Assembly (NCBI GenBank): GCA_031401675.1
Contig: JANNRR010000018.1
Span: 1-22,532 of the forward strand
From: JANNRR01 sp031401675
GTDB taxonomy: Bacteria > Pseudomonadota > Alphaproteobacteria > Rhodobacterales > Rhodobacteraceae
Direction: 5' to 3'
Length of the DNA stretch: 22,532 nt
The notes under the pieces were generated by a model. It had not been told where the DNA came from. It worked only from the letters and a program-made list of their open reading frames with translations, and ran no database searches. This document shows positions 16,955 through 22,532 of the stretch, one piece after another; position 1 is the stretch's first letter; the number at the start of each line of letters is the position of its first letter. The position numbers and the translations under genes are program-made.

Positions 16955-17854
16955 CTATTCCATCACCGTATAGCCAGCCGCGGCCATTACCCGCAGCAGT
17001 TCCTTGTGGCCGATCTGCGCCATTTTCAGGGGCGGGTTGGCCACCGGATCCTGTTCGGCTTCGACCACGAACCAGCCTTCGTAGCCACAGGCGGCCAGCC
17101 GTTTGACGATCTGTTCGAAATCCAGCGAACCGTCACCGGGCACAGTGAACGCACCTTTGACGACGGCATCAAGGAAACTGTCGCGGCTGCGGTCGAGCCC
17201 GTCGATCACCGACTGGCGGACATCCTTGGTGTGTACGTGGCTGATGCGGGCATGATGGTTGTCGATCACCCGCAGGACATCGCCGCCGGCAAAGGCCATG
17301 TGACCGGCGTCATACAACAGCGGAATGCCGGCGCCGGAATGTTTCATGAACAGATCAAGCTCCGGCTCGGTTTCGATCACCGCCGCCATGTGGTGATGAT
17401 ATGACAGCGGCATGCCCTGATCCGCGCACCATTCGCCGAACGCGGTCATCTTGCGGCCATAGATGCGGATGTCATCCTCGGACAATTTCGGCTTGCTGGC
17501 CAGGGGCTTCGAGCGGTCGCCCTGCACAGTGCGGGCGCATTCGCCGTAGACGATGCAGGGCGCGCCGGCGGCCTTGAAAAATGCCATCTGCGCAGCGATC
17601 CGGTCCTTTTCCTGTTCGATATCGCCGTCAAGCAACTGCCCGGAAAACCAGCCGCCGCACACCGAGATGCCGTACTTGGCGAGGATCGGCCCCAGAACCC
17701 CGGCATCCATCGGAAATCGGCGTCCGGTTTCCATGCCGGTGAAGCCTGCGACCGAAGCCTGGCGCAGACACTCCTCCAGCGTCACATCGTCGGACAATTC
17801 GGCGAGGTCGTCGTTCCACCAGGCGATGGGGGCAATGCCAAGTCTGGCTTTCAT
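16955..17854 (-). CDS. iolE: Inosose dehydratase IolE (2-keto-myo-inositol dehydratase)
   Basis: This 299-residue enzyme dehydrates 2-keto-myo-inositol (scyllo-inosose) to the trihydroxycyclohexane-dione intermediate, the second step of myo-inositol breakdown. The TIM-barrel xylose-isomerase-like fold shows LGIAPIAWWNDDL (5-17), GFTGMETGRRFP (37-48), IVYGE (101-105) and QGDRSKPLA (111-119). SYHHHMAAVIETEPE (151-165), YDAGHMAFAGGD (181-192), HVHTKDVR (206-213) and PGDGSLDF (239-246) follow; these contain the metal-binding Glu/Asp/His residues. From memory it matches rhizobial IolE closely along its whole length. ATG 17854 is chosen over a 23-codon upstream extension because GGAG precedes it and the family starts there. 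It is divergent from the ABC importer at 18290, and the other iol genes are not in the window. Confidence 0.92.
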   Translation of the reverse strand: MKARLGIAPIAWWNDDLAELSDDVTLEECLRQASVAGFTGMETGRRFPMDAGVLGPILAKYGISVCGGWFSGQLLDGDIEQEKDRIAAQMAFFKAAGAPCIVYGECARTVQGDRSKPLASKPKLSEDDIRIYGRKMTAFGEWCADQGMPLSYHHHMAAVIETEPELDLFMKHSGAGIPLLYDAGHMAFAGGDVLRVIDNHHARISHVHTKDVRQSVIDGLDRSRDSFLDAVVKGAFTVPGDGSLDFEQIVKRLAACGYEGWFVVEAEQDPVANPPLKMAQIGHKELLRVMAAAGYTVME

Positions 17855-18201
17855 CGGGTGCTCCGTAGCGGTTTGGCTGGTGGTTTCATCGGGATGCCTT
17901 GGTGACGGTGTCCGGCATCGCATCCGGTGAACACCAAAGCGTCGTCTCGCTTTGCGACTTGGCTAGCCCCGAATTGGCGTCGCTGACAAGAGCATTCGCG
18001 ATGAAACGAAGCGCCGCTTTCAACGCCAGCCATTTGGCCCGTCCGGTCGTGGCAAGCCAGTTGCCTGGCCCTTCACGGTCGGAGAGCGGGGCGACCGTCG
18101 GCTGGTCCGGCCACTTGTCTCGCAGGTGTCCTGCCGGTTTCGAGCGAAGGACCGAAGGGTGCCGGAAGCAGTCCCTGGCCGGTGTTGAAGTCATCTGATC
18201 G
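17855..18201. other. Upstream region of iolE, no gene assigned
   Basis: About 350 bases between iolE and the ABC-operon promoter contain no ORF with a ribosome-binding site and family resemblance. Open frames exist on both strands but look like non-coding sequence. The iolE promoter must lie here, and I saw only a weak candidate. It could include the remnant of a decayed gene. Confidence 0.4.
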
Positions 18202-18230
18202 TTGACAGGCAGCCGATCGGGCGTTAAGTT
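18202..18230 (+). promoter_or_regulatory. Promoter of the ABC importer operon
   Basis: A perfect -35 box TTGACA (18202-18207) is followed after 17 bases by TAAGTT (18225-18230). Transcription would start near 18237, inside the first of two palindromes, about 53 bases before the first permease ATG. Confidence 0.6.
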
Positions 18231-18261
18231 CAAATGAAGAACCAACAGGTTCATATTTGAA
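18229..18261. promoter_or_regulatory. Paired operator-like palindromes at the ABC operon start
   Basis: TTCAAATGAA (18229-18238) and TTCATATTTGAA (18250-18261) are each palindromic with TTCA/TGAA ends. Together they also form a larger interrupted inverted repeat (TTCAAAT...ATTTGAA). They overlap the end of the -10 box and the expected start site, where a repressor would act. The regulator is unknown; a LacI, RpiR or GntR protein outside the window is possible. Confidence 0.5.
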
Positions 18262-18289
18262 TTGTTGCGACGCCAGGGAGGCCGCTGGG

Positions 18290-19186
18290 ATGTCCGTAAG
18301 GTGGAGCCGGATTGCGCCACAGTTGGCCTTGATCCCGGCGATGACCTTCGTGCTTGTCGGCTTTGTCGGGGCGATTGCCTGGACGATCTTCATGTCGTTC
18401 ACCAAAAGCCGGCGATTCCCGGAGTATCACATCGATTCGACCAACTGGTACGATCAGTATGTCCGCCTGTTTGGCAACGCCACCTGGACCATGGCGCTGC
18501 AGAACCTGCTGGTGCTGGCGGTGGGCTCGGCGTTGGCCATCGTGTTCGGCTTCATCCTGGCAGCGATGATCGAACGGGAAAAGTTCGGCGAAGGCGTGTT
18601 CCGCACGATCTTCCTGTATCCGCTGGCGGTGTCGCTGATCGTGACCGGGCTGGTCTGGCGCTGGATATTCAATCCTTCACTGGGGCTGGAAGCTTTTCTG
18701 CGGGCCAACGGTTGGGAAAGCGCCAGCTTCAACTGGCTCTCGGCACCACACACCGCGATGTACGGCATCATCCTGGCCTCGATCTGGCACGGGCTTGGTT
18801 TCTACATGGCGCTGATGCTGGCCGGGCTGAAATCGATCAACACCGAGATATGGAGCGCGGCGCGGCTGGATGGGGTCAGCCTGTGGCGGCTTTATGTCGA
18901 GATCATCATTCCGATGATGAAATTCACCTTTCTGACCTGTGCGATCCTGTTGTCGCTCGGGGTGGTCAAGGCCTATGACATCGTGGTGGCAATGACCAAC
19001 GGCGGTCCCGGCACGTCGACCTGGACGCCCGCCTATTTCGCAATCAATGCCTATTCGACGCGCAGCAATATCGGTTTTGCCTCGGCGGCCGCCGTCATCA
19101 TGCTGTTGATCACGCTGGCGATTTTCATCCCGCTGGTGGTGCTGACCGCGTGGCAAACGCGTCGGCGCGAGGCGGTTCAGGTATGA
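18290..19186 (+). CDS. CUT1-family sugar ABC transporter permease (MalF-like)
   Basis: The 298-residue inner-membrane permease has six predicted spans, the first near residues 10-35 (LIPAMTFVLVGFVGAIAWTI). The EAA loop that docks the ATPase is AARLDGVSLWRLYVEIIIPM, around residues 195-214. The motif NGGPGTST, commonly seen in MalF-type subunits between the last spans, follows. ATG 18290 lies 8 bases after AGGGAGG; an upstream in-frame ATG would fall inside the operator region. The stop overlaps the start of the next permease (ATGA), so the two are coupled and should form a heterodimer. Sugar or cyclitol import is expected from the family, and the divergent iolE points to an inositol-like substrate. 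Confidence 0.9.
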   Translation: MSVRWSRIAPQLALIPAMTFVLVGFVGAIAWTIFMSFTKSRRFPEYHIDSTNWYDQYVRLFGNATWTMALQNLLVLAVGSALAIVFGFILAAMIEREKFGEGVFRTIFLYPLAVSLIVTGLVWRWIFNPSLGLEAFLRANGWESASFNWLSAPHTAMYGIILASIWHGLGFYMALMLAGLKSINTEIWSAARLDGVSLWRLYVEIIIPMMKFTFLTCAILLSLGVVKAYDIVVAMTNGGPGTSTWTPAYFAINAYSTRSNIGFASAAAVIMLLITLAIFIPLVVLTAWQTRRREAVQV

Positions 19187-20097
19187 CGGGTGCGATCTCC
19201 CAGGGCGGTTTGGCGACAGCGCGCGTGATCTATCCGCGCCGACGCAAGCGGATCAAGGGATCGTCCGTTGCGGTCTTTGTTTTTCTGCTGATGATCGCGG
19301 CCTTCATGGCGGTCCCGCTTTATGTGGTGGTCGTTACTTCGTTCAAGCCGATTGGCGAGATTACCCTTGGCAAGATTTTCGCGCTGCCGGTCAGCTGGAC
19401 CATCGAACCTTGGTTCAAGGCCTGGAACGAGATGTGCACCGGCTTGTCCTGCGACGGGATCAGGATCGGCTTTTTCAACTCGATCAAGATTCTGTTCCCC
19501 AGCCTGATCCTGTCGATCGGCGTTTCGGCCGTTACCGGCTATGCGCTGGCGCTGTGGAACGTCCGCTGGGCCGGGCCGTTCCTGTTCGTGCTGTTCATCT
19601 GCGCGTTTGTGCCGTTTCAGATCATCATGATCCCGCTGATCGTGGTGGTTGCCAACCTTGGCATCTACGGCACGGTATGGGCCATCGCGCTGGTGCATTC
19701 GGTACTGGCGATGCCGCTTTTGACGTTGATCTTCCGCAATTTCTACAAGGATATCCCGCGCGAACTGATCAACGCTGCGATCATGGATTCTGGCAGTTTC
19801 TGGCGGATATTCCGGGAAATCGTGTTGCCGATGTCGGGCAACATCATTGTGGTGGTGTTGATCCTGATGATCACCACGGTCTGGAACGACTATCTGGTCG
19901 GTCTGACCTTTGGCGGCATCGGGTCCAAACCGATGACGGTGATCCTGGCCAATTCGGTCATCACGTCGCGCGGCGAGGTCATCCACAATGTCAACATGGC
20001 GGCGGCGCTGCTGACGGCGATCCCGCCGCTGGTGGTCTATTTCGCGCTTGGGCGGTTCTTCGTCCAGGGCATCACCGCTGGCGCGATCAAGGGGTAG
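19183..20097 (+). CDS. CUT1-family sugar ABC transporter permease (MalG-like)
   Basis: This 304-residue permease is the second membrane subunit. The N-terminal tail is longer and more basic than usual (IYPRRRKRIKG, 27-37) before the first span VFVFLLMIAAFMAVPLYVVV. The typical MalG motif VVTSFKP follows, then a periplasmic loop with two cysteines (CTGLSC). The EAA loop is AAIMDSGSFWRIFREIVLPM. The motif DSGSFWRIF replaces the common DGAS with DSGS. The ATG overlaps the previous stop, and the stop lies 3 bases before the ATPase gene, so subunit production is tightly linked. Confidence 0.9.
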   Translation: MTGAISQGGLATARVIYPRRRKRIKGSSVAVFVFLLMIAAFMAVPLYVVVVTSFKPIGEITLGKIFALPVSWTIEPWFKAWNEMCTGLSCDGIRIGFFNSIKILFPSLILSIGVSAVTGYALALWNVRWAGPFLFVLFICAFVPFQIIMIPLIVVVANLGIYGTVWAIALVHSVLAMPLLTLIFRNFYKDIPRELINAAIMDSGSFWRIFREIVLPMSGNIIVVVLILMITTVWNDYLVGLTFGGIGSKPMTVILANSVITSRGEVIHNVNMAAALLTAIPPLVVYFALGRFFVQGITAGAIKG

Positions 20098-20100
20098 GGG

Positions 20101-21204
20101 ATGGCCGAGATTCAATTTCAGGGCATCGTCAAGCGGTTCGGCGGGCTGAGCGTGCTGGAAAACCTGAACCTGGTGGTAAACGACGGCGAATTTCTGGTGC
20201 TGCTTGGCCCGTCAGGTTGCGGCAAGACCACGTTGTTGAACCTGCTGGCGGGCCTTTCAGACGTGACCGCCGGGATCATCCGCATCGGCGAGCGGGATGT
20301 GACCGACCTGGACCCGCGCGACCGCGGGCTGGCGATGGTGTTTCAGTCCTATGCGCTTTATCCGACCAAATCGGTGCGCGGCAATCTGGAGTTCGGTCTG
20401 GCCGCGCTTAAGCTTGACCGGGCCGAGCGCGAACGTCGGGTGACACGGACGGCAAAGCTGCTACAGATCGAAAAGCTGATGGATCGCAAGCCGGCGCAAC
20501 TGTCGGGCGGCCAGCGACAGCGCGTTGCCATTGGCCGGGCGCTGGTCAAGCAGGCCGAGGTGTTGCTGTTCGACGAACCGCTGTCGAACCTCGATGCCAA
20601 GCTGCGCACCGAAATGCGGCTGGAAATCAAGAAGCTGCACACCGAACTGCGCCAGACCATCCTCTATGTCACCCATGACCAGATCGAAGCAATGACCATG
20701 GCCAATCGCATCGCGATCATGGATGCCGGGGTGATCCAGCAGATCGGCACCCCGGACGAGGTGTATGAGCGCCCCGCCAACCTGTTTGTTGCCCGCTTCA
20801 TCGGCTCGCCAGCGATCAACACGTTCGATGCCTCGCTGAAGGTCGCGGGTGGCAGCGTGACAGCGGTGCATGCCCTAACCGGAATCGCCATCGACCTGAC
20901 GCGGCACCTGTTCGCCGAACTGCCCGACGACGGCCGGGCTGTGGTGATCGGTCTGCGCCCCGAGCATTTCGCGATTGACGGCGCCAGCGATCCCGACGGC
21001 GCTGTGCATCTGTCGTTGCCGGTGCGTTACAGCGAACGCACCGGCAGCGATGCCACCGCCTTTCTGGCGGCGGGCGAACAACTGATCGCGGTCCGGGTCG
21101 ATCCTTCCGACCTACCCGGGATCAGGATCGGTGCGGCCCTGTCCGCCAGTTACCCGAAAGACCGCCTGAACGTGTTCGACGCCCGCACCGGGCTGAGAAT
21201 GTAA
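20101..21204 (+). CDS. Sugar ABC transporter ATP-binding protein (MalK/UgpC-like)
   Basis: This 367-residue cytosolic ATPase powers the importer. Walker A is GPSGCGKTT (36-44), the Q-loop is in FQSYALYPTKSV (81-92), the signature is LSGGQRQRVAIGRAL (134-148), Walker B is VLLFDEPLSNLD (154-165) and the H-loop histidine is His192. VYERPANLFVARFIGSPAIN (221-240) links to the C-terminal regulatory OB-fold (TOBE/MalK type), which contains GLRPEHF. The usual YPHMTV after the Q-loop reads YPTKSV, a small divergence. Length is standard for the UgpC/MalK class. It follows the permeases by 3 bases and precedes the binding-protein gene by 33 bases. Confidence 0.93.
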   Translation: MAEIQFQGIVKRFGGLSVLENLNLVVNDGEFLVLLGPSGCGKTTLLNLLAGLSDVTAGIIRIGERDVTDLDPRDRGLAMVFQSYALYPTKSVRGNLEFGLAALKLDRAERERRVTRTAKLLQIEKLMDRKPAQLSGGQRQRVAIGRALVKQAEVLLFDEPLSNLDAKLRTEMRLEIKKLHTELRQTILYVTHDQIEAMTMANRIAIMDAGVIQQIGTPDEVYERPANLFVARFIGSPAINTFDASLKVAGGSVTAVHALTGIAIDLTRHLFAELPDDGRAVVIGLRPEHFAIDGASDPDGAVHLSLPVRYSERTGSDATAFLAAGEQLIAVRVDPSDLPGIRIGAALSASYPKDRLNVFDARTGLRM

Positions 21205-21237
21205 GAAACCGACAACAAACCGATGGAGGAGACGTAA

Positions 21238-22485
21238 ATGTTGAAGACCATGCTGCGCGGATCGATCCTGGCTGCGGGACTGAGTACCGCGTCGACTTTC
21301 GCCTATGCCGCCGAACTGACCCTGTTTCACACCTGGTCGAACGAAAGCGAAATGGCGGCGCTGAACACCATCGTTGACAAGTTCGTGTCGATGGGCAACG
21401 TGGTCACCGCTGCGTCGGTGCCGCATGAAACCGCCGGCGAAAGCCCGCTGGTCAGCCTGTTCGTGGCCAACACGCCGCCCAACCTGTTCATCGCGGCAGA
21501 TTCAGGCTTTTTCCGCGATCTGAAGAGCCAGGGCAAAAGCCATGACGTTCGCGCACTGTTTGACCGGATCGGGGCAACCTCGGCCTTCCCGAAAACCGTG
21601 CTGGACGCCATCACCATCGACGGCGAGATTCTGAAGATCCCGACGGCGGTGCATATCGACGGCATCATCTATTACAACATTGCCGTGGCCAAGGCGGCGG
21701 GGGTTGATCCGTCGACATGGAAGACGATGGACGACATGTGGGCCGACCAGCAAAAGGTCAACGACGCCGGCTACACCTTCATCGCGATGGGCGGCAACTC
21801 GTTCCAGGCCGGCTATACCTTCCACCCGCTGCTGGCAGCCACCGCCGGGCCGGATATCTATACCCGCTTCTACGGCACGCCGCCTGATCCGACGGTGTTC
21901 GATGAACCGGCGCTGCGCGACACCATCGAGCTGTTCCGCCGGATTACGGCGCAGACTGATGCCGGCTGGGTCAACCGGGCCTGGAACGATACCACCAACA
22001 CCGTGATCAACGGCACGGCCCTGATGCAGATCCACGGCGACTGGATGAAGGGGCAGTGGCGCGCCAACGGCAAGACGGTCGGCGTCGATTTCGGTTGCAT
22101 CAACATTCCGGGAACCAAGGCGCTGTCGGTCACCGTCGACTCCTTCGGCATTCTGGGTGGGGTCGATGAAGCCACTGCCAAGGCCGAGGAGGAGTTTGCC
22201 GCCATTGTTGTCGATCCGGTGGTGAACGCCGAATTTGCGTTCTTCAAGGGCTCCAGCCCGGTGCGGCTCGACGTGCCGACCGACAAGCTGGATGCCTGCA
22301 ACATGCTGGTGCTGGACTCGCTGAAGGTCGAGGGCGGGTCCGTGCAGAACCCGTTCTACATTGGTGACGGCGACTGGATCAACTCGGTCTGGAACACGAT
22401 GTTCACCTTTCAGGGCGATCCGGCGATGACCACCGATCAGGTGATCGAGATGCTGAAAAGCGAGTACGAGGCGATCTTTGGCTAG
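21238..22485 (+). CDS. Periplasmic sugar-binding protein of CUT1 ABC importer
   Basis: The 415-residue extracellular solute-binding protein (family 1) captures the substrate for the importer. A Sec signal peptide spans residues 1-24, with probable cleavage after AYA before AELTLFHTWS. The mature N-terminus with LFHTWSNESEMAALNTIVDK is typical of CUT1 binding proteins. Aromatic residues in IYYNIAVAK, TFIAMGGNSFQAGYTF and IHGDWMKGQW (around residues 262-271) are where sugars usually bind. GGAGGAGACG precedes ATG 21238. The gene comes last in the order permease-permease-ATPase-binding protein, whereas the binding protein is often first. The ligand cannot be read from the sequence; a cyclitol or its glycoside is the context-based guess. 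Confidence 0.92.
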   Translation: MLKTMLRGSILAAGLSTASTFAYAAELTLFHTWSNESEMAALNTIVDKFVSMGNVVTAASVPHETAGESPLVSLFVANTPPNLFIAADSGFFRDLKSQGKSHDVRALFDRIGATSAFPKTVLDAITIDGEILKIPTAVHIDGIIYYNIAVAKAAGVDPSTWKTMDDMWADQQKVNDAGYTFIAMGGNSFQAGYTFHPLLAATAGPDIYTRFYGTPPDPTVFDEPALRDTIELFRRITAQTDAGWVNRAWNDTTNTVINGTALMQIHGDWMKGQWRANGKTVGVDFGCINIPGTKALSVTVDSFGILGGVDEATAKAEEEFAAIVVDPVVNAEFAFFKGSSPVRLDVPTDKLDACNMLVLDSLKVEGGSVQNPFYIGDGDWINSVWNTMFTFQGDPAMTTDQVIEMLKSEYEAIFG

Positions 22486-22506
22486 GCTGGTCTGACGCGT
22501 TGCGCG

Positions 22507-22529
22507 GGGGTGCCGTCCCGCAGCACCCC
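22507..22529 (+). terminator. Hairpin after the ABC operon, possible terminator
   Basis: GGGGTGC (22507-22513) and GCACCCC (22523-22529) form a seven-base GC stem with a nine-base loop, starting 22 bases after the binding-protein stop. Any T-run would lie beyond the window edge, so its function as a terminator is uncertain. Confidence 0.45.
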
Positions 22530-22532
22530 GCC

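Noticed and set aside
16715..17404. 229-codon plus-strand frame opposite iolE
   Set aside because: Most of it is antisense to iolE, and the segment before iolE has no ribosome-binding site or recognisable domain.

Overview
The window is GC-rich, densely coded DNA that looks alphaproteobacterial, most likely family Rhodobacteraceae. The basis is the gene content: an iscR-cysteine desulfurase-sufB...sufC-sufD...sufS operon headed by an IscR lacking the usual cysteine ligands, a eukaryote-like NADP isocitrate dehydrogenase, and an IolE close in sequence to rhizobial/roseobacter IolE. No database search was possible, so the taxonomic placement is inference.

Layout. 1-2898 (minus strand): the 5' part of typA/bipA, icd, a small conserved-looking protein, and a COG2945-type alpha/beta hydrolase. 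2936-13090 (plus strand): one long, tightly packed iron-sulfur assembly operon: iscR, a NifS/IscS-type cysteine desulfurase, sufB, three non-Suf genes (FkbM-type methyltransferase, GT-A-like protein, small SAM-methyltransferase-like protein), sufC, sufD, two YIP1-family membrane proteins and sufS. Many junctions overlap by 1-4 bases. A sigma70-like promoter lies ahead of iscR, and a palindrome resembling an iron-control element covers its -10 box. 13204-14082: an exported SMP-30/gluconolactonase-like beta-propeller. 14138-14214: tRNA-Arg(CCG). 14321-16679 (minus): two drug/metabolite exporters (MFS DHA1 type and EamA/DMT type). 16955-17854 (minus): iolE, inosose dehydratase. 18202-22485 (plus): a complete CUT1-type sugar ABC importer (two permeases, MalK-like ATPase, secreted binding protein), transcribed divergently from iolE behind a promoter with two operator-like palindromes.

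How the genes work together. In the suf operon the two desulfurases mobilise sulfur from cysteine, SufBCD is the scaffold that builds Fe-S clusters, and IscR (perhaps with Irr) senses iron/cluster status. The most unusual part of the window is the set of extra genes inside this operon: the three-gene methyltransferase/glycosyltransferase-like cassette between sufB and sufC, and the YIP1 pair between sufD and sufS. Their link to Fe-S metabolism is unknown. No SufE, SufU/IscU, SufT or A-type carrier is seen in the window. The iolE/ABC block suggests uptake and catabolism of myo-inositol or a related cyclitol or its glycoside; the substrate is inferred from the neighbourhood only.

I did not see CRISPR arrays, insertion sequences, phage genes or rRNA genes. 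I found no system that I can call wholly new.
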